From Mesostigma viride (lineage: Eukaryota > Streptophyta > Mesostigmatophyceae > Mesostigmatales > Mesostigmataceae), in assembly GCA_009746045.1 (NCBI GenBank), contig RPFO01000104.1, forward strand, positions 6,750,621-6,814,620: 64,000 bases of DNA. Reading direction: 5' to 3'. Each line of letters begins with the position of its first letter. The stretch's first letter is position 1. Below, piece by piece: positions 21,600-33,053 of this stretch. A program made the translations under genes and the position numbers. The notes under the pieces are model-generated. The model was not told where the DNA came from and did no database searches. It saw only the letters and a program-made list of their open reading frames with translations.

Positions 21600-23113
21600 G
21601 GCGAGCGTCGGGATGAGGGGGACCGGGGAGCACCCGAAAGGAACTTGGGGCACTCACGTTTAAGATGACCTACTTCCTTACAATGATAGCATGTGATATG
21701 AGAGACATCCAGAGCTGAAAGGTCAGTAACGCAAATATCTAATTCTTCTACATTTATAGGAGTTCTCCTCCTCAGGGGTAAGACTAATATTATTAATACG
21801 GGAACGGGTAGGAAGAGAAGGAGTGGTGAAGAAATCTGCTACTCGTAAGAGATGCTGACGCACATGCTTGAGGGGCAGATCAGTAAAACGGTAGGCAGAG
21901 AACTGGCGCTTTACTTCACGTAATAAGGGTCTACTGAGGCCTTGTAGGAAGCGAGCACGTACTTCTGCGCCCGACAAATCCCTAATTCGTACCATCTGTG
22001 CATCAAATTCTTTCATATACTCCTTAAACGATTTAGTACCCTGCTGCAAGGTACCAAAGGCTAATCTATCTTGCCAATCTGCATCAGGAGGGACTAAATG
22101 GTTCTCTAAACGCTTAAACAATTCTGCTACTGAGTTAGGGTAGGCATGAGAGGCCAAAGACTCACACTGGATGAGGTTAGCAAGCTCAGGAGTAATACAG
22201 GTAGTAAGATAGTGAGGAACTAATACAGCATCAGAGAGACGCCATCTATTATGATTTTGCCACGACTCTGTATTCTGGGTAAGCAACATAATAAAAGTGA
22301 AAAACTGTTGAGGGGTAGACTTAACATCCAACTTGGGTAGGTTAGCAAAGAGGGGAAGAGCAGGGGGTTTAGGGGGATTAGACAAGTCAGTTTTACCCAT
22401 ATAGGGCCACTGTCTTCCACTGCTACATACGGGGGATAGAAAGAAGGAAGAGGAAAGGTTTTGGATAGAGGTCTAGAAGGGGCCACCGTTTCAGGATGGT
22501 GCCCGTAGGAGAAGGGGACAGTATATTGCTCACGAAGGGAGGAGTAGGCAAAATGATCATAATTTCTGTCATCTAGAGGCATGGTGCTGAAATCACTATT
22601 AACTTCTAAATCAGCCACACGGGTAGGGACCTGGGCAGCCTCGTAGGCCGTATCAGGGTAGGACCAGGAAGCAGGTGGGTAAAAGGGAACTGCACTAGGG
22701 CGCCCAGAAGGGCCGACAGGGGCAGAGGTACGACCCGTGTTAAAAGCAGGGATGGAAGGCACCGGATGGGGAGGAGGCCTAGAAGCATTGTCAGGGAGTG
22801 AGGACCTACTTGAGGGTTGAGCCAAGGTTGCAGGAGGGGCAGGGGCCTGGTTCAGGGTAAAGGAGGGGTCATCACTAAATCTGACATGCATACGTTGTTC
22901 ATAGGTAGGTGGGGTAATTGAGGGACGACGGCGACCACCGGTGACAGGAGGAGGTGAGGTACTACGCAGATTACCTTGAGGAGTGAGATGGTGCACCGTT
23001 TCCAAGGAGTCCCGTCGGTTACCACGAGTATTGTTATTGTTATTAACATTATTATTATTAGTAGTAGTAGTATTGGTAGGTATAGGCGACATATCTCCAC
23101 CCACTGGATCCAT
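21600..23113 (-). pseudogene. Chromovirus gag (capsid and zinc knuckle), frameshifted
   Basis: ATG at 23113 (MDPVGGDMSPIPTNTTTTNN) with Asn/Thr repeats and a Pro-rich N-terminus. Near 22410 a one-base shift moves to FANLPKLDVKSTPQQFFTF, then WRLSDAVLVPHYLTTCITPE and LQQGTKSFKEYMKEFDAQM, the retrotransposon gag capsid pattern. A CCHC knuckle, CYHCKEVGHLKRECPKF, lies at about 21640-21695. The Pro/Arg-rich linker before the protease is in further frames. Confidence 0.8.
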
Positions 23114-23208
23114 CTTTAATTAAGTAAAGGAATAGGATTCTAAATGGAAGCAATAAAGGAAAAAGGAAAAACCTTGAATGTCTTACACAAAGAAACAATT
23201 AAAATCAA

Positions 23209-23596
23209 TCCTTTTTAACCACAGTAATGGATAGGGAACCAAACTCTAAGGTGAGAGGCGTATCTGAGGTAGATGAGGATGCAGCCCGTTTAGGGGGAGA
23301 AGGAGGAGTAGCAAAAACTAGAGCTTCTACAGGAGGACGACCATGAGGAATAGAACGTACATGTAGACCTAAATCTGATTCACTATGGTCTATAAGGAAT
23401 TGCTGAGCTTCCTCGAAGGTAACAAATTTCTTATACCTAACTACGTTATATGTACGGTTTTGCACTATCTTCCTAGCATCTGACCAAGAGAGGAAAATGG
23501 CTGACCATTGAGGGGTAATAACTATACGTAATATTTGGCTAAGCTATTGTCACTGGACGAATGGGAAGGAGCAGTAAAAACACGACGCTGACTCAT
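23209..23596 (-). pseudogene. Chromovirus ORF0 with an RNase H1 N-terminal (hybrid-binding, viroplasmin-like) domain
   Basis: ATG 23596 starts MSQRRVFTAPSHSSSDNSLA and reaches KYYV. One base out of frame follows VITPQWSAIFLSWSDARKIV and YKKFVTFEEAQQFLIDH. The series KYYVV....G/AIF.SW.DA...V......YKKF.T.EEA..FL is the small domain at the N-terminus of eukaryotic RNase H1, which binds RNA-DNA hybrids and is also found in caulimovirus viroplasmin. A Ser/Thr-rich acidic tail ends LSITVVKKD at 23209. The frame breaks at TAC GTA TAG near 23523. It lies before gag, an unusual place for such a domain. Confidence 0.65.
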
Positions 23597-24019
23597 GGTA
23601 ACGCACCTGGTGGGTCTTGTGACGTCACGCTAGAAGAAGGAGTAGGCGACTTATCTGGGCGATCTGGAGCACCGAAAGCAGCATGAGGGCGGAATAGTCT
23701 AGCGCTCGTCCTAAAATCAGCGACCGAATAGTCCAGCGCTCGTCCTAAAAGCAGCGACCCGTATCTCTGCGGGTGCGGCCGTCTAATAAAACAGCAGCAC
23801 GAAGGAAAAAGGTGTAGTCTACCACGACGACGCTACTCGTCTCACTGTTGCCGAACCAAACAATTATCCTCTATCTACGACAGGAAGAGAATTATCCTCT
23901 ATCTACGACAGGAAGAAAACTTGCGCAGGAAAACAAAGCGAAGGAGCTATCTACGAAAGGGTTTATCCGCTACGAGCAGGTCTAGCATCTAGGCAGATCG
24001 TGTCCCGAACCGGGCAGCA

Positions 24020-24322
24020 CTACTCTCCCAGCTTGACGGCGACCCGCCCATTACCTGTCAAAAAAGTGTCGTCTTCGTATCCCTGGACGCGGAAGGGTTC
24101 TTGCAAAGGCGTATGTGACAAAGGACCGTCGTCTCGTTCTCTACCTACGAAAGTTCCTCCGGAACCATTGTTACGTCCTGAACTTCTACCTCCACCTCTA
24201 CCTCTACTGGGCCTGATGCTACCTAAATTGGTCAGGCCTCCTCTACTCAAACCCCTAGCGAAAGGCGAACGAGACGGAGCTGATCTCAATGCATTCACGT
24301 ATGTGTTGCTATAATACGCCAT
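24020..24322 (-). CDS. Small RG-rich ORF starting in the chromovirus 5' LTR
   Basis: MAYYSNTYVNALRSAPSRSP, then an RGG-like run (SRGRGGGRSSGR), reading from LTR through the PBS region into the leader and ending VKLGE. A donor-like ACAG|GTAATG lies near 24062, so it might supply a spliced 5' coding exon. It may equally be chance; no homologue is recognised. Confidence 0.3.
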   Translation of the reverse strand: MAYYSNTYVNALRSAPSRSPFARGLSRGGLTNLGSIRPSRGRGGGRSSGRNNGSGGTFVGRERDDGPLSHTPLQEPFRVQGYEDDTFLTGNGRVAVKLGE

Positions 24323-24446
24323 ACAACCATTTACCCGAACCCGTTTATTCCAGGAATAGAGGAAGGAAACACACTACACTGCCGTGACCCAAGCCTATAT
24401 GTGTTAATTCATTTAACACACGCCGAGTGACCACACGAGGGGTGGA
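24169..24446 (-). repeat. Chromovirus 5' LTR, inner part
   Basis: The first 278 bp in plus coordinates of the right-hand LTR (TGTTACG...GGGGTGGA), cut by the Copia insertion. It continues at 36346 after one GTGGA duplication. Identical by eye to 15895-16172 except for one substitution (AAAGACG against AAAGGCG). Confidence 0.9.
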
Positions 24447-24904
24447 AGTTAGATGAGATGCTTAGGCTGACACACGGATTTCCGGCCTGCGCGCCGCGTA
24501 TTGCCTACCGCGGCTGAGCGGGACACCTCAGTACTGTACGGCAGGGCGTACGGTACTGAGGCGTCAGGTGGACTGACGTGCAGTTAGTGCCAGACTGTTC
24601 CTAGGTGCTAGCTCGACCCGCCAGGTCCGGTGTAGCCGGGCCTGACGGGCCGAGTCTTAGCTGGTTGCTAGTGACGTGGTCGCATGGCATTGCAGTGTAC
24701 AGTTGTCCACTGGCAGGTGCTGCAGTGAGCACCGCCATAGGCATATAGGCGTAGCACTGGGGAGTGCCGCAGCACCCGAGTTTGCCCAGACGTTCCATTC
24801 TGAGCCCTCAGCTTACACTACTCTCTCATTGTATTATTGCTAATACAACCATCATTCCATTTCAGCTTCGGCAGTTGTCCACCGTCGTTAGACTCGATCC
24901 AACT
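24447..24904 (+). repeat. Copia 5' LTR
   Basis: 458 bp, inverted termini AGTT/AACT. The following TGGACTGAAAAGC may be the primer-binding site, though it is not a match to the common initiator-Met PBS. Six of the seven differences from the 3' LTR fall between about 24550 and 24600. Confidence 0.9.
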
Positions 24905-27059
24905 TGGACTGAAAAGCTTTTTTATTTTTTTTTCGAAAAACAAAAAATATGGCTTCCAACAACGGCAACGACAACAACAACAAGGGGAAGGCGCCTGCCA
25001 GGCGCACCTCACCCCGGCGACTCGCGCCGGAGGGCACGCCCTCCACCAACGATGCTGCGAGGGTGACGCCCGACGTCACCTTCCGCACGGTGGTCGCCGA
25101 CCACCCCAGGCGTCGGACCCCGCAGGTGGGGCCCGGCGCCCGGGGGATGGCGAGCGGTCGTCCGTTTGCCACTGGCGGTTCGTCCGCCATGGCACCTGGG
25201 GGGCAGGTCCCCCGGGCACGTAATTCCCCCGTCGCAGGTGACGGGGGTCGTGAACGGAGTGACTCCTCAGAGGAGGATGGGGAGGTGCAGCCTGCGAGGC
25301 CACGGCCTTCGCTCGAGATTTCGTCACAGACGCCTGCGACGTCTGGTAATCTTTCCGTGGGCCGACAGATGGCCATCATGGACATTGACCGGTATGGGGA
25401 ACATGTTCCGCCACCTGTCGCGTTCGGGCGCGTACCCCATCTTCTCCCCATTGGGGAGGACGACATCCCAGCGTTCATTTCGGTGAACGGCTGGATCATT
25501 CGGCAACGTTTCCAGTTGACGGCAGATGAGCCGATACAAGCGATTGAGGTTCATCGGACGCAAACGATGATCGAGAATCGTTTGCGGATGCAGTTTCCCC
25601 TGATCCAGGTGGCAGTTTGGCTGTGGTGTTACACCAATAGGCCGCGGCGAAACCCCGGCACTGTGGATCAGTGGGCGTCCAGACAGCGTCAGAGAGAGGC
25701 GCTGCGCGTGGTCGCCACACAGGAGATCATGCTGACTCCGTTGGGGCCGTGGCCCCAAGTCACGCCAGTTGGCTGGGGCCCGGAGAGGCGTGAGGCGGCT
25801 GCGATGCCGCCTGCGACGGAGCGCGGGGCGGCAGTCGCCCCCAACACGCCCATGGGTGGTGAAAACACCCAGGACCCTCTGGCAGGTCAGAGGGTCCAAC
25901 CTCAGCAGCGGGCTCCCCCGCCCAGCGTGGGGGGCCAGGTGGCTGAGGAGGCCACCGGGGTCGCAGGGACCCCGGCGGCGACGCCAGCTCCCGGGGTCGC
26001 AGGGACCCCGGCAGCGACGCCGGCGCCTCCGGCGCTGGCGGGGGATGCAGCCCCCATGGAGGGTGTCACGGGCACCTCCAGCGGCTCTGGGGGGCAGGCC
26101 CCCTCTAGCCGCAACAAGGACAAGGCCCTGGCAGGGCCGGAGGGGCCTCAGGGTCCCACCTTGGCTGGGCAGCAGCCGGCACGGCTGGACGGCGACCTGG
26201 AAGGTCGGGACTTCATCACCCTGGGTGATGAGCCTGTGTGGCGTGCCATACAGGTGGCCACAGCCTCCTTCCGTGGGCTGGCCGACCGGAGCCAGCAGAT
26301 GCACGTCGCGGAGGCGGGTAGCCTGGTGTGTGCAATTATCACGCACATCCTGGGCTTGCCCAACCTCCATGCGGACACACGCAGGGTGTGTGACGACTTG
26401 CTGCCTGCACTGCAGGCCCTACTCTCAGGAAGGAGGGTGCAGGGCAGCAGGGTTCGCCTGGTGCGACTCCTGGAGCTCCTGCACAATGCCATCCTAAAAG
26501 GGGCGGGTAGGTGGTTGCCTACCTGGCTGCATCATGATCTTACTAACCCTACTGACGATGAAGTGTCACTCTCTCCCACCTTCCATGATTGGGAGGAGGC
26601 CCGCAGCAGGAGGCGGGAAGTGACACATACTCACACCCCCAACCAGCCCACCCCTATGTTGCCTACCCATCCCACACAGCCCATGCTTGCCCCTCCTGCT
26701 CAGCTCACTCAAGTAGCACTTCCCTCTCAGCATGTTGCTCCTGTGAATGCTGCAGCAGCAACCCCATCTTCTCCCTCTCCCCCTGCATCCCCCTCTAGGT
26801 GGCCCACTTACAATGACAACCGTCCTGTGGATAGGATTAATGTCAGGGGGCTGCCCGAGGGGTATACTAGGGAGCAGGGGAATCATGCACTTCTCTCTCT
26901 TCAGCTGGCTAGGGAGGAACTGAATGTCAAGAATTGGTTTGGATCTCTCATGCAGGGGGATTTTTACCATCAGTCCTCCTCTCAGATTCAGAATCTCATC
27001 CTTGTCTTCCAGCGTAGGTATCCCAAGTGGCAGGACACGCAGGCTAGGGCAGTTTGGGA

Positions 27060-28671
27060 CAGAGTGCAATCATACGCCGTATAATACGGTATAATACGGT
27101 ATAATACGTAATACGCTGGCTTTGAGCGTATGATTCATACGTTATAATACGTTTTAGCGTATAATGACGTATAATACCGTATTATACCGTATGATGCCGT
27201 GTTTTCCGCGTTTTTTTTACGTTTTGCGCGGCTAGGATGCCAGAACGACAGGGCAACGATTTGAAGCCACAGATTTCGTATCTCTACTATAAGTACTGAC
27301 CCGTCTGAACTTTCACAATTCGACGCGATCTTATTTTGAAATTGTGGTGCACAGTGCGCGCACCGTGCGGAGGTGGCCATGGCGACGTGCGTTCCGTTAA
27401 AATATGGCTAATCCGGCGGGCGACAGGCGAAAAAATTAAGCCGATGGTTAAAAGTGATGTTCTATTATGATGTTTCATAGCAAGATCTGCACTATTTGCA
27501 AATTCGCTGCCTTTGTTGGTACAGATTTGCACGGGGGTCTCATCCAACAATTTGGCCGCGATGAATAATCTAGCATGTGTGCCTGCGACGGTAGAACTCG
27601 ATATTCGTGGGTTATTTTGATGCAGCAAGAGCCGTTTAGTAACGGACACCATGAAAATAACCTAAGCATCTTCGATCTGCGGCCATTTCCTGTCATTTCT
27701 AAAATGATTTCGTTCAGGCCTGCGCGATCCGCGGTTAATCCATCCATGGCTGGCTGGCTTTTCTTGCGCGCCTGGGTAGGAAATAATGCCGGCCGTGGTA
27801 CGTTGATTTGCCGCATGTCACCGCCCAGTCTGTTTGCGCTCTTAATGAACCTGGCATGAAACTTTTTGCGCCGTTTCTGGGTTTTTCTTGCTATTTTGTT
27901 CTCCACTTGTTGCAGTTGTGCTATCAGATTTTCCGCAGCTTTCAATGGTTTTCCTTACGCTGCGTATGCCATGCTTCCTAAAGCTACCCAGAATTGATCG
28001 GGCAGTTATCTGGCTTTGCTACGCTTCCTGTATGGAGGTTTTCACACGGTAGACATTCTATATTGCGTAGTCAAGGACCCTAGCTGCCTGGGAGCGGCAT
28101 CACCGTTGCAAGGAGCTGGCGAGCTCATAGACGCCTGTCATGCTCTTCAGCCTGCTGGAAAACAAGGTTGTTGTATGGAAGGTGAGAATATGTGAGTTAC
28201 TTATTATCACATCCCCACCTGTTTAGCCATGTTTAACATGTTGGCCCCTTGCTGGCCCACTGCACGGTCCCCTAGTTATTGCTGGCCTTTTTACCATATA
28301 TAATTACTTGCATCAAAGTGAAGGCACCCAAGTAAACATAACCAATATAAAGCCACATATATACAGTTATACACATGCACACAATTATGCATGCGCACGT
28401 TTACATTCTCAGTATTACATGCAATATATCGATCGTGTCCACAATATCCACCGTATAGAGTATAGCCGAGGGTAGGGCAACCTTGGATTATGTCCAAAAC
28501 AGTGTTAAAAACATGTGGATTGATGGTGGGTGTCTTAAAATGTGTAAAATCAGAGTATTCTGAGTGTGTCCGTACGAAAACGTATAATACCGTATTATAC
28601 CGTATTATACCGTATTATACATTATACTCCACCGTGACCGTATAACGCGTATAACGTACGATTGCACTCTG
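27060..28671 (-). mobile_element. hAT-like non-autonomous element L
   Basis: 8-bp TSD GTTTGGGA at 27052-27059 and 28672-28679. Terminal inverted repeats CAGAGTGCAAT/ATTGCACTCTG, followed inward by repeats of GTATAATACG on both sides. The 8-bp TSD and CAGNG-type ends fit the hAT superfamily. A 156-codon basic ORF (minus strand 27945-27475, MKAAENLIAQLQQVENKIAR) is shared with copy R, but no transposase motif is recognised. Confidence 0.75.
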
Positions 28672-28715
28672 GTTTGGGAGGCATTCATGAAGGAGCTAAC
28701 TGACCTCCTCTCCAC

Positions 28716-30480
28716 CAGAGTGAGATCGTACGTTATACGCGTTATACGGTCACGGTGGAGTATAATATATAATACGGTATAATACGGTATAATACGGTAT
28801 TATACGTTTTCGTACGGACACACTCAGAATACTCTGATTTTACACATTTTAAGACACCCACCATCAATCCACATGTTTTTAACACTGTTTTGGACATAAT
28901 CCAAGGTTGCCCTACCCTCGGCTATACTCTATACGGTGGATATTGTGGACACGATCGATGTATTGCATGTAATACTGAGAATGTAAACGTGCGCATGCAT
29001 AATTGTGTGTATGTGTATATATGTGGCTTTATATTGGTTATGTTTTATATTGGTTATGTGTACTTGGGTGCCTTCACTTTGATGCAAGTAATTATATATT
29101 TTAATATATATATGTGGCTGTGCATGCACGCAAATACTACAGTAGTATACAATTAATGCATGTAGTATGTTTGCATGGTGCGATGCTATGTGAATATACT
29201 GAGCTGCATGTGACTACAGGTGTGTGACTCGTGGTGTGCATTAATTAATTAATTAACTGAATTAATTAATTAATATTAATTAATCTCGTGTCCCCGTTGG
29301 GGAACCACGGAGGCTAAACAGGTGGGGATGTGATAAGTAACTCACATATTCTCACCTTCCATACAACAACCTTGTTTTCCAGCAGGCTGAAGAGCATGAC
29401 AGGCGTCTATGAGCTCGCCAGCTCCTTGCAACGGTGATGCCGCTCCCAGGCAGCTAGGGTCCTTGACTACGCAATATAGAATGCCTACCGTGTGAAAACC
29501 TCCATACAGGAAGCGTAGCAAAGCCAGATAACTGCCCGATCAATTCTGGGTAGCTTTAGGAAGCATGGCATACGCAGCGTAAGGAAAACCATTGAAAGCT
29601 GCGGAAAATCTGATAGCACAACTGCAACAAGTGGAGAACAAAATAGCAAGAAAAACCCAGAAACGGCGCAAAAAGTTTCATGCCAGGTTCATTAAGAGCG
29701 CAAACAGACTGGGCGGTGACATGCGGCAAATCAACGTACCACGGCCGGCATTATTTCCTACCCAGGCGCGCAAGAAAAGCCAGCCAGCCATGGATGGATT
29801 AACCGCGGATCGCGCAGGCCTGAACGAAATCATTTTAGAAATGACAGGAAATGGCCGCAGATCGAAGATGCTTAGGTTATTTTCATGGTGTCCGTTACTA
29901 AACGGCTCTTGCTGCATCAAAATAACCCACGAATGTCGAGTTCTACCGTCGCAGGCACACATGCTAGATTATTCATCGCGGCCAAATTGACGTTGGATGA
30001 GACCCCCGTCCAAATCTGTACCAACAAAGGCAGCGAATTTGCAAATAGTGCAGATCTTGCTATGAAACATCATAATAGAACATCACTTTTAACCATCGGC
30101 TTAATTTTTTCGCCTGTCGCCCGCCGGATTAGCCATATTTTAACGGAACGCACGTCGCCATGGCCACCTCCGCACGGTGCGCGCACTGTGCACCACAATG
30201 TCAAAATAAGATCGCGTCGAATTGTGAAAGTTCAGACGGGTCAGTACTTATAGTAGAGATACGAAATCTGTGGCTTCAAATCGTTGCCCTGTCGTTCTGG
30301 CATCCTAGCCGCGCAAAACGTAAAAAAAACGCGGAAAACACGGCATTATACGGTATTATACGGTATTATACGTCATTATGCGCTAAAACGTATTACGTAT
30401 GAAAAATCATACGCTAAAAGCCAGCGTATTACGTATTATACCGTATTATACCGTATTATACGGCGTATGATCTCACTCTG
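28716..30480 (+). mobile_element. hAT-like non-autonomous element R
   Basis: 8-bp TSD CTCTCCAC at 28708-28715 and 30481-30488, which fits the hAT nTnnnnAn preference. Inverted ends CAGAGTGAGAT/ATCTCACTCTG. It is the same family as L in the opposite orientation, with a different ~230-bp internal block (29098-29320) that includes a TTAATTAA tract and a LINE-like GTGTCCCCGTTGGGGAACCAC end. The shared ORF (29592-29990) stops earlier than in L because of a 3-base difference near 29990. Confidence 0.8.
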
Positions 30481-30859
30481 CTCTCCACCCCCTCATCTGT
30501 GGACATATATGGGGCATTCAGGTGGGTAGAGGAATACAGGGTCACCTCCGTAGACTATGTGGCTGAGACCAAGAAATATGAGCTAGCCATCAAAGCACGT
30601 CCGGATGTCCAGCAGCTAGATCACAAGTTCTTGCTGCGTTCCTTCCTTGAGAAACTCAAACTTGACAAAAACACCTACGCTATGCTTGCAACAGGAATGG
30701 CAAAGTACTGGGAGGACATGAAGGAGGCATTGGATTATATCAAGCTGGCCTTGGCTCCCCTTAGCCAGGGGGCCATGGGCACCTCTGTAAAGAGGGTCAG
30801 GGGGGAGAGAGGGAGGAGGAGGATAGGGAGAGGGAAGACAGGAGCAAGAGACCTGTCAC

Positions 30860-31018
30860 ATGGCAGAAGTGAAGTCCCTGCTGGGACAAATGTTTAAGGG
30901 CAAGGGCAAGGGCAAGGGCAAGGGCAAGGGCAGGGGCTGGGGCAAGGGCAAGGGCAAGGGTAAGGGGCAGTCTCCCTCCAAGGGGGGCAGCTCCAGCAAC
31001 AACAACAACAACAGCAAC

Positions 31019-31082
<64 letters not shown>

Positions 31083-31115
31083 GAAGCAGGACAAGGAGGA
31101 CAAGTCTTCTCAGCG
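30860..31115 (+). pseudogene. Copia gag-pol linker with Gly-Lys and (CAA)n repeats
   Basis: MAEVKSLLGQMFKGKGKGKG continues as a GK repeat (30897-30965), then Ser/Asn and a (CAACAA)n tract (31001-31083), then KSSQRCTRCGMKYHCG, the start of a Cys/His zinc-binding motif. The motif finishes in another frame (CRKN...CHKCHGPPHGDPKDC), so one frameshift lies near 31140. It probably corresponds to a nucleocapsid. Confidence 0.55.
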
Positions 31116-33053
31116 GTGCACCCGCTGTGGCATGAAGTACCACTGCGGCCCACCTGCCGCAAGAACGTGGACGAGCTGGGGCATTTGGACGTCCTGTGCC
31201 ACAAGTGCCACGGGCCGCCCCACGGTGACCCCAAGGACTGCAAGCGGCCTCCTTACGGCAAGAAGTGTGAGTCTCCCTCTCATGCTGGCTTGAGTGTGCC
31301 TGCTTCACCTCTTTCATCTGCATGCCCCACTGTCAGAGCAGTGAGCAGTTCTGGAAAGGTGCTACAGCTGGTTTCAGAAGATTATGTCTCTAAACCAACC
31401 TTCACATCTATGGTTCCCAAGGTGTGCAGAGTGTCCCCAGCAGAGGATGCTCAGATCAGTTTTCAGGAGCTTGCTTTGCAGTTGCATTTCCTTTATGGGC
31501 ATGAAGTGAGTGCAGAGGTGGTGGCAGCAGCAATAGGGGGGGCAGCACTCAGACGTGCATGCCAGGTGGTCAGATCCCACTGCCAGCATTGTCAGTTCAA
31601 TGCACCCAAACCCCCTAAGTGGCATGTAGCTACCCCACCTAAGTGCAAGGGCAGGGTGGTAGGAGATGTCTTTCATATCAAAGGACAATCTTACTTGGCA
31701 CTTAAAGATGCATGGTCAAGGTACACAACCATTGAACCATTACCTGGAATGGACAAGACACAGTTGCTCAGGGCTCTCTTGATTGCTCAGGCCAGGTACT
31801 ACCCTGTGGAGGCATTGTTACTGGATCAGCAGTTCACGTGTCTTGCCAATGAACCAGGGTGTGAGGCTATTGATCTGGCTGGGCTAGAAGATCATGAGAG
31901 GCAAGGCATTATTGAAAGGGCCATCAGGTCCATTAAAACCCTTGTAGCCAAAGAAGATGGCAATCTGCTGGCTGACAGTGGGTCATATGCTGACAGAGCT
32001 CTGTGGTCCACCAGGTTGTGCCAAGTCCTCAACAGGAGGCCACTCATGAAAACCCCACAAGGGGTGATCATTACACCAGATGGATTGCATGCAGGCATTT
32101 ATCCACCTGAGGTACTAGCCCTATACAACGCACAGCGAGCACAGACAGCTAGCAGGTTAGCTGTCAAGGATGCAAAGCATCCACGTCCCACCTTCAGAGA
32201 AGGGGATCAGGTCCTATTCTACAAGGAGTCGGGACTAGGCAAGGTGGGTACCTGGCATGGGCCAGCCACCATCCTAAAGTTTAACACCACTGGCAGGACA
32301 GTGTTAGTTAAACACAATGACACGGGAAAGATTCACAGGTGTTCACCTCACAGGATGAAATTGTATTTTCCAACTGTGTCAGACGTGGCAGAGGAGGAAG
32401 AGCTGTTGGCCGACAGCCCTGTACAGTTGCCTGGCATCCCAGCGTTGCCCAGTGAGTGGTTGTTTGGAACACCCACTGGTGAGTGTGAGAGCCACACCCA
32501 CTGTGACACCCAGGTCACCCTTGATGATTGCAGGCAGTCACTGCAGGCTTGGCCCCCTGCAGCAGAGGGTCACATTGGCAAAACAGGTGATCAGCAACCT
32601 ATCACCTCTTCAAGTGTGAACATAGCTCAGCCACTAGCTGCACCTTCCAAACGCAGCCTAGCAGACGCTGTTCGCATTTTACAAGCAGCTCATAGAGCCA
32701 AAGCTCAAACTGCTGCAGGATCAGCTAAGGTGGGGAAGGTTGGGCAGAATGACAATAGCCCATTTATGGTTGCAGTGGACACACAAGCCCAGGTCAGCAT
32801 TATCAGTGCCCTGGCTGTGCCCCATATGCCTTTGGAACCTTCACCCTGGCACCATGTGGCTGATTTCTCAGGGCAGTCATCCCTCAAGGTATTAGGTCAG
32901 GTCATGTTGACTATACTCGGTATCCCCACTCCTTTTCAGGTATTGGAAGGTTATAAAGGGAATGCTTTGTTGGGGGATCCTTTTCTCTGTTACCCTGGTG
33001 TCATATCTCCAGTGATAGACTATCCATCCAGGACATGGGTGGTGTTGATCTGA
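31116..33053 (+). pseudogene. Copia integrase followed by an aspartic protease
   Basis: One 645-codon frame. Residues 10-45 finish a Cys/His cluster. Residues 122-160 have the HHCC integrase zinc finger (LHFLYGHEVS to CQHCQF). The core follows with GDVFHIKG (Asp about 182), ALLLDQQF (Asp about 235) and GIIERAIRSIK (Glu about 265), consistent with D,D,E. The C-terminal domain has FREGDQVLFYKESGLGKVGT and GPATILKF. At residues 553-640 comes a retropepsin-like segment: FMVAVDTQAQVSIISALAVP with a DTQ in place of DTG, and NALLGDPFL. In known Copia elements the protease precedes the integrase; here it follows. A frame change near 33040 leads to RT. Confidence 0.8.

Larger units (their letters stand above)
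24949..30897 (+). pseudogene. Copia gag, interrupted twice by hAT-like elements
   Basis: ATG 24949 (MASNNGNDNNNKGKAPARR). The N-terminal 200 residues are basic and Pro-rich, then FRQ/RFQLTADEPIQAIEVHR and an Ala/Pro/Gly-rich middle, then RDFITLGDEPVWRAIQVATA and LVFQRRYPKWQDTQARAVW. The frame is cut at 27059, has a 44-bp island at 28672-28715, is cut again, and resumes at 30481. With both insertions and one TSD copy each removed, it is open from 24949 to about 30897. The last part is RWVEEYRVTSVDYVAETKKY and MLATGMAKYWEDMKEALDYI, resembling the gag C-terminus before a zinc knuckle. Very long for a Copia gag. Confidence 0.8.

Noticed and set aside
25324-26370. Long antisense ORFs opposite the Copia gag
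   Set aside because: High GC content removes stops on the opposite strand; the plus-strand frame is the one continuous across the hAT-like insertions.
27060-30480. One large inverted-repeat element or assembly fold
   Set aside because: The two halves have different terminal bases (CAGAGTGCAAT against CAGAGTGAGAT) and separate 8-bp TSDs, and the 44 bp between them continue the gag frame. Two insertions explain it better.
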